Shown: positions 43,450 to 52,030 of the stretch, piece by piece
Position numbering within the stretch: the stretch's first letter is position 1
Layout: each line of letters begins with the position of its first letter
Source: Fusobacterium sp.
GTDB lineage: Bacteria; Cyanobacteriota; Vampirovibrionia; Gastranaerophilales; Gastranaerophilaceae
Length of the DNA stretch: 61,170 nt
Reading direction: 5' to 3'
Assembly: GCA_023662905.1 (NCBI GenBank)
Contig: JAMPIJ010000008.1
Span: 1-61,170, forward strand
Program-made: the position numbers and the translations under genes
The notes under the pieces: model-generated
What the model was told of the DNA's origin: nothing
The model's input: only the letters and a program-made list of their open reading frames with translations
The model's database searches: none

Positions 43450-43522
43450 AATAATCCTTTCTTGGCGTCTTGCCATTGTCTAAGTATAGAACAGGCTCAG
43501 CCTGCATCCTTTCTTTGAATAT

Positions 43523-43551
43523 ATTATGTATTATTTTTCATCATTAGTCAA
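43523..43551 (-). promoter_or_regulatory. promoter of the prepilin gene
   Basis: On the minus strand TTGACT (43546-43551), 17 nt, CATAAT (43523-43528). AAAATAAT between the boxes and ATATTCA plus GAAAGGATG after them are shared with the promoter at 77-105. Confidence 0.6.
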
Positions 43552-43573
43552 GAGGCGGGGCAAGCCCCGCCTC
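43552..43573 (-). terminator. terminator after the BadF/BcrD ATPase gene
   Basis: GAGGCGGGGC and GCCCCGCCTC pair with a two-base loop. The -35 box of the next gene's promoter begins at its end. Confidence 0.7.
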
Positions 43574-43578
43574 AACCA

Positions 43579-44583
43579 TTATGCTATTTCCCAACGTCCG
43601 CAGGTGCCGCCCCAACGCGCAATGATATTTCCTTTAATATCTTTGATGTTTTCTACACGCTGAAGTTCGTCTGTACCCTCGACAATTGTGATAACTTCGC
43701 AGTTGTTTGAGCAGCCGTTACATTCGCAGGTAATTGATGTAAAGTGCATATCGCCGACTTCCCAACCTTTGAATTTCGTCGCAACTTCTGTATACTGGTG
43801 GTTTTCCATCGCAAGAAGCGCCGCACCGATTGCACCCATTGTTTGGTGGTGGTTAGGAACAACAATTTTTGTACCTAAAGCTTCTTCAAACGCTTTAACC
43901 ATGCCGGTATTAGTAGCAACACCGCCTTGGAATGTGATTGTTGGAAGAAGTTCTTTACCCAACGCAAGGTTGCTTAAATAGTTTCTAACAAGCGCCTGAC
44001 ACAAACCGTAGAGCAAATCTTCTACAGGGTAGCCGAGTTGTTGTTTGTGAATAAGGTCACTTTCTGCGAAAACGCCGCAACGTCCTGCGATACGCGCAGG
44101 GTTTGTTGATTTTAAAGCTGTTTCGCCGAATTTTTCGATAGGAACATTAAGTCTTTGGGCTTGGTGATCGAGGAAGCTTCCTGTACCCGCCGCACAAACT
44201 GTGTTCATCGCGAAGTCTGTTACGATACCGTCGCGAAGAATAATAATTTTACTATCTTGTCCGCCGATTTCAAGAATTGTTTGAACCCCAGGAACATTAA
44301 TACTTGCAGCAACTGCGTGCGCTGTAATTTCGTTTTTCACGACATCTGCGCCAACAAGTGCGCCGGCAAGGTTACGGCCTGAACCCGTTGTACCTACGCC
44401 TTTTACATCGTATTCGGTAAGCTTCTTTTCATAAAGCATTTTTAAACCGTTTTGGACAGCCATAACAGGTTTACCTGCGGTTCTAAGCATTACGCTGTCT
44501 ACATATTTTCCACTTTCGTCAACCAACGCCAATTTTGTCGTTACAGAACCGACGTCAATCCCTAAATATACTGTTAAACTCAT
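43579..44583 (-). CDS. BadF/BadG/BcrA/BcrD-type ATPase (2-hydroxyacyl-CoA dehydratase activase-like)
   Basis: 334 residues of the ASKHA fold: GIDVGSVTTKLALVD, GTTGSGRNLAG, EIGGQDSKII, and VCAAGTGSFLDHQ. The cluster-binding cysteines of these activases appear in NTVCAAGTG and GRCGVFAESD. An extra C-terminal segment CECNGCSNNC holds four more cysteines. These enzymes use ATP to pass an electron to a partner dehydratase or reductase. No dehydratase gene is in the window, so the partner is unknown. AAAGGAAA ahead of the ATG. Confidence 0.87.
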   Translation of the reverse strand: MSLTVYLGIDVGSVTTKLALVDESGKYVDSVMLRTAGKPVMAVQNGLKMLYEKKLTEYDVKGVGTTGSGRNLAGALVGADVVKNEITAHAVAASINVPGVQTILEIGGQDSKIIILRDGIVTDFAMNTVCAAGTGSFLDHQAQRLNVPIEKFGETALKSTNPARIAGRCGVFAESDLIHKQQLGYPVEDLLYGLCQALVRNYLSNLALGKELLPTITFQGGVATNTGMVKAFEEALGTKIVVPNHHQTMGAIGAALLAMENHQYTEVATKFKGWEVGDMHFTSITCECNGCSNNCEVITIVEGTDELQRVENIKDIKGNIIARWGGTCGRWEIA

Positions 44584-44598
44584 TGTATTTTTCCTTTA

Positions 44599-45867
44599 CT
44601 AAATATTTGGCAGGTCACCTTTGACCTCTGCGATTTCGTTGCAATTAAGTTCAAAGACATCGTGAAGAACTTTTATTGCTTTTTTTGTATCTTCTTTATT
44701 TACTAAACAACTGATTTTAATTTCGCTGGTTGCAATCATTCTGATGTTAATGTTCGCGTCCGCAAGCGCCTGAAACATTTTAGACGCAATCCCCGGTCTT
44801 CCAATCATGCCTGCACCGACAGCGGAAACTTTTGCGATATCAGTGTTTGCTTCGACTTTTGAAATATTCCATTTAGCTTTCAAGCCGTTAAGAACTTCAA
44901 GAGCTTTGTCGGTATCATCAGCACAGATGGTGAACGCGATGTCGTTAGTGTTAGCGACTTTATCTGCGTAAGATTGGATAATCATATCAACTGAGATTTT
45001 GTTATCAGCGAGCGCTGTGAAAACTGCGGCTGCCGCACCTGGTTTGTCAGGAACATCGCAAACAACGATTCTTGCCTGTGACAAATCTGCCGCTATACCT
45101 GTAACCGCTCTATTTATTTCCATTTTGTCTACTCCTAAAATTAAAGTACCTAAATTATCAAGCTTGAAGCTGCTTCTGACGCGCAGCGGAACATTATGAA
45201 CCTTAGCGGCTTCAACGCTTCTAGGGTGAAGAACATTTGCGCCTGCCTGCGCAAGTTCGAGCATTTCTTCGTAAGAAACCTCTTCCAGACGAGAGGCTGT
45301 CGGAACGATTCTAGGGTCTGTTGTATAAACGCCCTCAACATCGGTGTAAATATCGCAACGTTTAGCTTTGAGCGCCGCTGCAAGTGCAACAGCCGAAATA
45401 TCAGAGCCGCCGCGTCCGAGTGTTGTAATTTCGTTTCCGTCAGTAACACCTTGGAACCCTGCAACGACTAGAATTTTGCCATCGGCCAAACCTTTTTCTA
45501 AACGTACGGTATCAATATCAGTAATTCTGGCTTTCATGTGAATATTTTCGGTATGAATCCCGATTTGCATAGCGTTCAGGCTTTCAGCCTCATAGCCTTG
45601 CGCTTGGATTGCCATTGCAAGAAGCGCAATAGAAACGCCCTCACCGGTAGATAAAAGCATATCCATTTCGCGGCCTGACGGGTTCGGGTTCAAATCTTTT
45701 GCCATTTTGACCAGATAATCCGTTGTATGCCCCATAGCCGAAACTACGACTACAACATCATTTCCGTTTTCTTTTTCACGGATTACCGCGCGGGCAACAT
45801 TTTTAATTTTTTCAACGTCCGCAACGGAAGTTCCGCCAAACTTTTGGACTATTATATCTTTTCTCAA
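44599..45867 (-). CDS. lysC: aspartate kinase
   Basis: 422 residues. VQKFGGTSVADVEKI at the N-terminus, LLSTGEGVS and GRGGSDISAVALAA in the kinase domain (to about 245), then two ACT domains, with SAVGAGMIGRPGI in the regulatory part. First step of lysine, threonine and methionine synthesis; feedback by end products through the ACT domains is expected. The start is TTG at 45867 with AGAGGA about 10 nt ahead, one base after the TPR gene's stop. Confidence 0.95.
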   Translation of the reverse strand: MRKDIIVQKFGGTSVADVEKIKNVARAVIREKENGNDVVVVVSAMGHTTDYLVKMAKDLNPNPSGREMDMLLSTGEGVSIALLAMAIQAQGYEAESLNAMQIGIHTENIHMKARITDIDTVRLEKGLADGKILVVAGFQGVTDGNEITTLGRGGSDISAVALAAALKAKRCDIYTDVEGVYTTDPRIVPTASRLEEVSYEEMLELAQAGANVLHPRSVEAAKVHNVPLRVRSSFKLDNLGTLILGVDKMEINRAVTGIAADLSQARIVVCDVPDKPGAAAAVFTALADNKISVDMIIQSYADKVANTNDIAFTICADDTDKALEVLNGLKAKWNISKVEANTDIAKVSAVGAGMIGRPGIASKMFQALADANINIRMIATSEIKISCLVNKEDTKKAIKVLHDVFELNCNEIAEVKGDLPNI

Positions 45868-45868
45868 C

Positions 45869-47353
45869 TTATTCTAATCCTCTTGTCTTCTCTATAAGAA
45901 TATTCTTCTCATCAGCATACAAAAAAGTTGAATTTTTCTCAAGTTTTTCAGCCAATTTTAAAAGTTCCTTAACATTATAGCCGGAAGTTTTTTCATCGAC
46001 AAGGCGGAAACCTGCGTAAAACAAGAGGTTTTCAAGTTCTGCGTTTTTAGGAAAAAGTTTAAGCGCATTTTTAATTTTGAACCGTGCGTCCTCAAAATTT
46101 CCTTTATTCATCAAATATTCGATAAAATCTTTGTGGGCTTTAAAGTGGTAAGGATTTTTTTCGATTTCGAGTTTGAAATATTTATCAGTTTTGTAATCCT
46201 CACCCTGCGCTTGATAAATTTTTGCAAGCCGATAATAAACGACAGGAAGTTTCAACGTAATTTGCAGGGCTTTTTTGAAAAACTCTTCTGCGGCGGTAAG
46301 GTTTCCGCTCTTGTAATTCCAGACCCCGAGAAGCATATAAGCGGCCTCGTTATCTTCACCATCAGTCATAGTTTTAACGACATCTTCTTTGCCCTCAAGG
46401 TTATCAAGAAGAACTTCACAGATAAGAATTTTCATATCAGTGTTTTTGCTCTGTTCGTATTCAAGAACTTTTCTGTAAGCCGCAAGCGCTGATTCAAAAT
46501 CCTCTTTATACATATAAATATTAGCACGCGCCATATAGAGCGCCGCAGAGTCAAGTTCGTTTTCTTCTGCCGCCTGCAGCCATTCAAGCGCCTTATCTAA
46601 ATCAAAACGAATCTGATAAATTTCTGCAAGCAAAATATATGCCGGAAGAAACTGTTTGTTTGATTCAACCGCGCGCACAGCCAATTTTTCAGCCGCATCG
46701 TAATCGCCTTTAAGTTTTTTAAGCTTTGCATACTCATACAAGTGCGCCGTACTCGGTGCAAGTTTTACAAGCAGAGAAAGTCTTGTTTCTGCGCGCTCAT
46801 AATCACCCACCATCGTGTCAATCGTCGCGGTAAGAAAAAGTGCGTTAAGATTACGCCCGTCAATAGAAAAAGCTTTTACAAACTGTTTGCGCGCCTCTTC
46901 AAACTGTTCAAGTCTATAAAGCGCCATTCCGTGAGCGGTAATGACTTCCGCATCCAACGGAAAAACTTTAAGCGCACGCTCGAAAGTTTTGCACGCCGCC
47001 TCATTTAGCCTTGCTGAAAGCTGAGCATAGCCAAGACGTATAAACAAATCTTTCTTGATAGGATTGTGATTGAGCGCTTTTTGAAAATATTGCGCCGCTT
47101 TTTCAAACTCTTTACGCGATTCGTAAACATAACCTAAAGTTCTAAACACGGCTTCGCTTGCAGGATAAAGCTCTTCGGCCTCTAAAAGCAAGGCTTCCGC
47201 TTCCTCAATCTTATTTTTTTTGAGAAGTTTCAACGCGGTGTTAACCTGTGCAACAGCAGGCATAGCACCAGATGGCGACAATTTTTTATAATCATCGACG
47301 CTTTCGCTAATCTGTCTTACCTGTTCTAAAATCTTTTTTAAGTAGTCAAACAA
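45869..47353 (-). CDS. TPR-repeat protein
   Basis: 494 residues, almost entirely tetratricopeptide repeats of about 34 residues, for example AEAVFRTLGYVYESRKEFEKAA-type units with the W/L-G-Y/F-A-P spacing, roughly ten to eleven copies. No signal peptide or membrane helix; probably a cytoplasmic scaffold. The start is TTG at 47353 with AGAGG 7 nt ahead, overlapping kdsC by 16 bp. Confidence 0.85.
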   Translation of the reverse strand: MFDYLKKILEQVRQISESVDDYKKLSPSGAMPAVAQVNTALKLLKKNKIEEAEALLLEAEELYPASEAVFRTLGYVYESRKEFEKAAQYFQKALNHNPIKKDLFIRLGYAQLSARLNEAACKTFERALKVFPLDAEVITAHGMALYRLEQFEEARKQFVKAFSIDGRNLNALFLTATIDTMVGDYERAETRLSLLVKLAPSTAHLYEYAKLKKLKGDYDAAEKLAVRAVESNKQFLPAYILLAEIYQIRFDLDKALEWLQAAEENELDSAALYMARANIYMYKEDFESALAAYRKVLEYEQSKNTDMKILICEVLLDNLEGKEDVVKTMTDGEDNEAAYMLLGVWNYKSGNLTAAEEFFKKALQITLKLPVVYYRLAKIYQAQGEDYKTDKYFKLEIEKNPYHFKAHKDFIEYLMNKGNFEDARFKIKNALKLFPKNAELENLLFYAGFRLVDEKTSGYNVKELLKLAEKLEKNSTFLYADEKNILIEKTRGLE

Positions 47354-47820
47354 TCCGCAACCTCTCTAAACGCCCCGTTTCCGCAGGTTTTCTCAGTAAC
47401 CTGTATTCCCTCAACGGCTTTAACACGTGCCGGCGCGTGCGGAATAGTTATTTTATACTTCGCATATTCCAAACAAGCCAAATCGTTAACGTCATCGCCG
47501 ATGTAAACATATTCTTCCTGCGTCAAATTATGGCGTTCAATAATCCCTTTCAAAACATCAATTTTAACTCTTATAGACTGGTGAACCTCTTCAATCTGAA
47601 ACTTTTTTGCCAGCATTTCGATAGCCTTATTACCCTCGCCGGAGATAATCCCGAGTTTGAACCCTGCTTTTTTAAGCAAAGACATTCCCATTACGTCCTG
47701 AAAATTTACTTTACGGGTAAATTCTCCGCTATCTGAAATGTAAACACATCCGTCAGTCATAACCCCGTCAAAATCAGTGATTACCATCTTTATCGTTTTC
47801 GGAAGACATATTTTTGACAT
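47338..47820 (-). CDS. kdsC: KdsC-like HAD phosphatase
   Basis: 160 residues from the ATG at 47820. HAD motif I DFDGVMTDG, motif II LGIISGEGN, and motif IV YIGDDVNDL. No cap domain, as in KdsC, which removes phosphate from Kdo-8-phosphate for LPS core; related sugar-acid phosphatases are possible. Its presence supports a Gram-negative surface. It overlaps the TPR gene by 16 bp. Confidence 0.85.
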   Translation of the reverse strand: MSKICLPKTIKMVITDFDGVMTDGCVYISDSGEFTRKVNFQDVMGMSLLKKAGFKLGIISGEGNKAIEMLAKKFQIEEVHQSIRVKIDVLKGIIERHNLTQEEYVYIGDDVNDLACLEYAKYKITIPHAPARVKAVEGIQVTEKTCGNGAFREVADCLTT

Positions 47821-47878
47821 AATTCCAAATTCCTTATATGCTAGACAATAATAGCACAAATTTCCGGAGTTGTAAAAA

Positions 47879-49156
47879 ATGTTTCTATTCTACATAAATC
47901 TGAGTATCATAATTATTTTGCTGATTTGTTTTTACCTGACGAGAAAAACCAACACACGCTGGGCAAAGATTAACGATTACTTAGGAATAGTAACGAACAC
48001 AATCGACTCGGTTCGCTACGGGAACCTTACGACAAAAATCGAGCCGCTTCGCCACTCCAACAACCCGAGTTACCAAAACGTAACCGAAAGTATTAACCGG
48101 ATGGTCGAAACCCTTAACGACCGCGAAAAGATGATTGTCGAATACCAAACCGAACTCATGCGCCAGAACACTCTGCTTGAAACAGTTATCAACTCGCTGT
48201 CAGACGGAATCCTAATCGTTAACGAAAAAAATTCTATCCTAAAAACCACCCCCAAAATTGATGGCTGGTTTGGACAAAAACACCACGACTTAGTAGGCAA
48301 AAGCGTTTTCGATTTCCTCGAAATAGAAGAGGGCAAAGATCTTCACAAGGCCGAAAACATAAGCGCATTCATCAAACATAACCCGAACAAAAACTATCAG
48401 TTGAGTTCAATTCAATTGTCAGTTGACGAGAAAAAACGCTACGTTCTGCTCATCACCGACATCACCAACGAAAAACAACTCGAAAACCTCAAAGAAGACT
48501 TCATCGCAACCCTAACCCACGACCTTAAAGTTCCAATCGTTGCGGAAAGCAATATGCTTAACTTCTTTTTAGAGGGAAAATTCGGCGATATAAACGAAAA
48601 ACAAAAATTCGCGCTTGAGGGAATGAAAAAATCTAACCGCGAACTCGTTGACCTTGTTCAAATAATCCTCGACACGTACAAAGTTAAAGAAACAGGTATA
48701 AAACTTTATAAAGAAAACATAATGCTTAACGAGTTTCTAAACGACATAATCTCAGAAATGCAACCAATCGCGGCGGATTCAAAAATCAAAATCAACTTCA
48801 ACTCAAACCACAACATCAGAATCTACGCAGACAGACTCCAACTCGGTCGTGTCGTCAAAAACCTTATTTCAAACGCGATTATTCATAGCACCTCGAGCGA
48901 AACAATCGACCTTGCAACAGGCGAAATCCCAGGGTTTGTGACGATTTCTGTCATCGACTACGGACAAGGAATCTCAAAAGAAGAAATTCCGTTAATATTT
49001 AATAAATATTATTCATCAACGAAAAAATTCCGCAAAATCGGCACAGGCTTGGGGCTATATCTTTCACAGGAAATCATCAACTCTCACAAAGGTGAAATCA
49101 ACGTTTCCAGCACCGAAAATGTCCGCACGGAATTCTGTATTAAGCTGCCTGTCTAA
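47879..49156 (+). CDS. sensor histidine kinase
   Basis: 425 residues. One N-terminal membrane helix (about 1-20), a HAMP-like helix (about 25-85), a PAS-type domain (about 95-195), the H-box in TLTHDLKVP (His about 215), N-box NLISNAI, and G-boxes DYGQGIS and GTGLGLYLS. The lack of a periplasmic loop suggests it senses a cytoplasmic or membrane cue. No response regulator is adjacent. GGAG ahead of the ATG. Divergent from kdsC. Confidence 0.92.
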   Translation: MFLFYINLSIIIILLICFYLTRKTNTRWAKINDYLGIVTNTIDSVRYGNLTTKIEPLRHSNNPSYQNVTESINRMVETLNDREKMIVEYQTELMRQNTLLETVINSLSDGILIVNEKNSILKTTPKIDGWFGQKHHDLVGKSVFDFLEIEEGKDLHKAENISAFIKHNPNKNYQLSSIQLSVDEKKRYVLLITDITNEKQLENLKEDFIATLTHDLKVPIVAESNMLNFFLEGKFGDINEKQKFALEGMKKSNRELVDLVQIILDTYKVKETGIKLYKENIMLNEFLNDIISEMQPIAADSKIKINFNSNHNIRIYADRLQLGRVVKNLISNAIIHSTSSETIDLATGEIPGFVTISVIDYGQGISKEEIPLIFNKYYSSTKKFRKIGTGLGLYLSQEIINSHKGEINVSSTENVRTEFCIKLPV

Positions 49157-49234
49157 GGCTATTTAGCCCAACCGTCGAATTATAAAACTCTTACTTCTTC
49201 ATTAATCTAAGTCCATAATAAGGAGTAAGAGAAT

Positions 49235-49702
49235 ATGAAAACAAAAATTTTAGCCGTTACAGGTTTGCTGGCTGTTGTAATTTTAGGGGTATCAATCAAC
49301 AACATCGCGTTTTCAAGCGCTAACACAGACATGAAAGTCGCAACAGTTGATTTAACACAATTAATCACAAACTCTGCGTCAGTCAAAGCGCTCAAAAGCA
49401 CTCACGAAAAACAACTTGCCGACATCGAAAAAACACTTGAACAGGCGCGCCTCGAGATTTCCAACGAAACTAACCCTGACAAAATCGCGAAACTTGAAGA
49501 AAAATACAGAAAAGATGTCAGCGACAAAAAGTTTCAGATGGACAAAAACTACAACGACAAGCTTCTTGAACTCGACAAAAGCATAAAAGCTCAAGTTGCA
49601 CAAAAAGCCAAAGAACTAAACTACACCGTAGTTTTACCTAAAAACATGGTTCTTTTCGGCGGCGAAGACATCACAAACTTAATAGCAAAAGATATTAAGT
49701 AG
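49235..49702 (+). CDS. OmpH/Skp-like periplasmic chaperone
   Basis: 155 residues. N-terminal hydrophobic signal (ILAVTGLLAVVILGVSI), then KVATVDLTQLITNSASVKAL, a long charged coiled coil (about 50-120) and a C-terminal YTVVLPKNMVLFGGEDIT. This is the layout of OmpH/Skp, which helps outer-membrane proteins cross the periplasm. AAGGAGTAAG ahead of the ATG. Confidence 0.85.
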   Translation: MKTKILAVTGLLAVVILGVSINNIAFSSANTDMKVATVDLTQLITNSASVKALKSTHEKQLADIEKTLEQARLEISNETNPDKIAKLEEKYRKDVSDKKFQMDKNYNDKLLELDKSIKAQVAQKAKELNYTVVLPKNMVLFGGEDITNLIAKDIK

Positions 49703-50579
49703 TTGGGTTCTCTGGTTTGAAAACAACGTCAGTACAAGCGTAGCGGTAAATCATAAATATCGCAACAGCTGTCATTAAGTAAGATGAGAGTAAATAAATC
49801 GGCGACGACTGTGTAACAGTCCAGCCGATTGCATCTTTAAAATCCGCACTGAACAATGCAGCGGGCAGAAGTTCTATCACAATGCACACCGGCAGAGAAA
49901 CTCTCCAGAAAATAGGGTTCAAAACCTCGATATTGAACGCATAAGCCCCCACGCCAAGCGCAATATAAATGCTTGATAACGTTGAGAGGCAATCGAAAAT
50001 GTTAAAGTTTACAATCTCGCCTGAAAGCCCGAAGAATAATGACAGAAAAATAAACATATAAGAAAATACAACATAAACCGCAAAACATTTTCTACCCGAA
50101 TGCTTTGCCACACCGAGTTCTGTCATACGTTTTCTGTAGTGATAATAAGCCAGATAGAACGGCACAAAAATTATAAACTGCGCAAGCAATACAAAAATCA
50201 AAACTTCAACTCTGGTCATTGCAAGCAGCATCTGGAAATCCCAATGACGCGGAACCATACCGTTTTTCATCGCTGAAAGCAGCATATCCGAATACATCGG
50301 CGCGTAAGTGTGTTGATACAAAAACACACCAACAAACACAAACGCGATTACAGAAAAAATAAAGAAAATTTTATTAAATCTTTCGCTAACTAATCTTTTC
50401 TGCCATCCAAGCGCAAACGTATAAACCATAGCCAACACAAGCATAATTTCTACACACGTATTAACCACCGCCTCACCGAATCTAACACCCGTTTCCGGCT
50501 CTATTCCAAGCCCTAAAAACCCGAGGCCAATCATTATTAACGAATATATTACAAATAAAATCTTCCAAATCATAATCAT
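49695..50579 (-). CDS. polytopic membrane protein of unknown function
   Basis: 294 residues with about eight membrane segments and short loops. No family is recognised. A conserved-looking loop HRKRMTELGVAKHSGRKC-like stretch is basic, on the inner side. GGAG ahead of the ATG. It converges on the OmpH/Skp gene with an 8-bp overlap at the 3' ends. Confidence 0.75.
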   Translation of the reverse strand: MIMIWKILFVIYSLIMIGLGFLGLGIEPETGVRFGEAVVNTCVEIMLVLAMVYTFALGWQKRLVSERFNKIFFIFSVIAFVFVGVFLYQHTYAPMYSDMLLSAMKNGMVPRHWDFQMLLAMTRVEVLIFVLLAQFIIFVPFYLAYYHYRKRMTELGVAKHSGRKCFAVYVVFSYMFIFLSLFFGLSGEIVNFNIFDCLSTLSSIYIALGVGAYAFNIEVLNPIFWRVSLPVCIVIELLPAALFSADFKDAIGWTVTQSSPIYLLSSYLMTAVAIFMIYRYACTDVVFKPENPTT

Positions 50580-50648
50580 AATTCTCCAGTATTCATTATA
50601 ATCCTAATGCCTGAATTTCAAGTCATTTAAAAGATGTAATTTACATAC

Positions 50649-50677
50649 TTGCATTTAGAATTTCATCACAGTATAAT
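50649..50677 (+). promoter_or_regulatory. promoter of the 55-codon gene
   Basis: TTGCAT (50649-50654), 17 nt, TATAAT (50672-50677). Correctly placed for the start at 50701. Confidence 0.7.
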
Positions 50678-50700
50678 AATTTTCGAAAAGGGGTCATTTC

Positions 50701-50868
50701 ATGTTAGTATCGTCAATAGTAGGTTTTAGTTTTGGTCGCCCGACCAGCACGCAGAATTCTCAAAACACATCTGCGCAATCACAACCTGCACAGCACAACT
50801 GCCATTGTCCTAAAGGTCAAAAATCTACCCCGAACAATCAACAACAAAAATTATCAATTCTCGCTTAG
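50701..50868 (+). CDS. small Asn/Gln-rich protein, 55 residues
   Basis: The protein begins MLVSSIVGFSFGRPTS and then is almost all polar (Gln, Asn, Ser, Thr, Pro), with a CHC pair in HNCHCPKGQK and the end KLSILA. A near-consensus promoter and an AAGGGG site support it. Not recognised. The start VGFSFGR resembles the N-terminal F-x-G motif of Gmk and the genes at 22.4-23.7 kb. It overlaps the 3' end of the convergent MFS gene by 15 bp. Confidence 0.6.
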   Translation: MLVSSIVGFSFGRPTSTQNSQNTSAQSQPAQHNCHCPKGQKSTPNNQQQKLSILA

Positions 50869-52029
50869 CTTTATAAATTTAATTGATAATGACGCAAACA
50901 CTGGAATAATCGAAATCCAGAAGAGTAAATTTGTTATGCCGAGATTTTGAGCTATAAAGCCCAAACCAGACATCAGAACCGCAATTATTCCCCACGCAAA
51001 CCCGTTTACAAAGCCTGAAATAATACTTTTATATTGCGGCGCCAGATTTTGCGCAAGAACCATAATCACAGGCGATGCCATCATCGTAATAGCACCGGTC
51101 AGAATAAACATTGACATCGCAACCCACGGCATTGTCCGGTATGTCATAATAAAAATTATCAACAGCGGGCAGGTCGAAATCATCGAAAAATACAAAATCG
51201 CTTTTGTCCCAAACTTGCGCTCTATCATAGGGCTGATAGTCGCTGCGATTCCACCGACAAACGTGAACGCAAACAGCGCACAGCCGATATAAAACTTGCT
51301 GTATCCCATATCTTTCCATAAAAACGGCAAAAATATCGAACACGAAGTCGTAATAAGAGTTTTCACCATCGCGATAAAGAATAAAATATTCAAATCTTTA
51401 TTCGTCAAAATATCGCAAAACGCTTTTTTAAACCCGAATTTCGGAGCAGTTTCGCCAAACTGAGAAATTTTTGGCACGAATTTGAACATCAATAACGCCC
51501 AGATTACGCCGGCGACGCAAACCCACGCGATTTTCTCCAATCCCCAAAACTGCGCGATAGAGGATGAAACCAACGGCCCAAGCGAAAAACCAAGAGCGCC
51601 GACACCGATAAAAATTCCCATCCATTTCGCTACATCTTTCTGGCCAGTTTGCAGGAATTTTGACACAACACCGAGCGCCTGCGGGTGAAAAAGGCTTGAA
51701 CCTAAGCTTCCAAGCGCAACAAAAAGAATGAAAAGCCACTTATACGGCAGCCCCGGGGCAAATGAAATGAACACAGACGACATCAACAATCCCCAGAAAA
51801 TAAACCCGCGGCGTTGAATATTATCTGCAAAATACCCGATTAACGGCTGTAAGACTGACGAAAACACATGCGAAATACTGATAATAATCGTCGCAAACGC
51901 CATCGAAAAACTCAATTTTGCGGCAATAAACGGCATCAACGGGTTCAACATGCCGGTGTAAATGTCGTTTATGAAATGCGCCGTAGAAAGCCACATTACT
52001 GCTGATTTTGAGTTCTTTTCGTTAATCAT
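50854..52029 (-). CDS. MFS transporter (Fsr-like)
   Basis: 391 residues with 12 membrane segments. HFINDIYTGMLNPLMPF in helix 1 and GYFADNIQRRGF between helices 2 and 3 are typical of the fosmidomycin-resistance-type efflux proteins, as is LGSLGSSLFHPQALGVVS. The substrate is unknown. It starts one base after the PBP4 gene ends, so they are in one transcript. Confidence 0.85.
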   Translation of the reverse strand: MINEKNSKSAVMWLSTAHFINDIYTGMLNPLMPFIAAKLSFSMAFATIIISISHVFSSVLQPLIGYFADNIQRRGFIFWGLLMSSVFISFAPGLPYKWLFILFVALGSLGSSLFHPQALGVVSKFLQTGQKDVAKWMGIFIGVGALGFSLGPLVSSSIAQFWGLEKIAWVCVAGVIWALLMFKFVPKISQFGETAPKFGFKKAFCDILTNKDLNILFFIAMVKTLITTSCSIFLPFLWKDMGYSKFYIGCALFAFTFVGGIAATISPMIERKFGTKAILYFSMISTCPLLIIFIMTYRTMPWVAMSMFILTGAITMMASPVIMVLAQNLAPQYKSIISGFVNGFAWGIIAVLMSGLGFIAQNLGITNLLFWISIIPVFASLSIKFIKLSEN

Positions 52030-52030
52030 T

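Noticed and set aside
43313-43507. 64-codon frame across the prepilin start as an independent gene
   Set aside because: It runs in another frame through the pilin helix and has no ribosome site at the right distance. I kept it only as a possible alternative leader.
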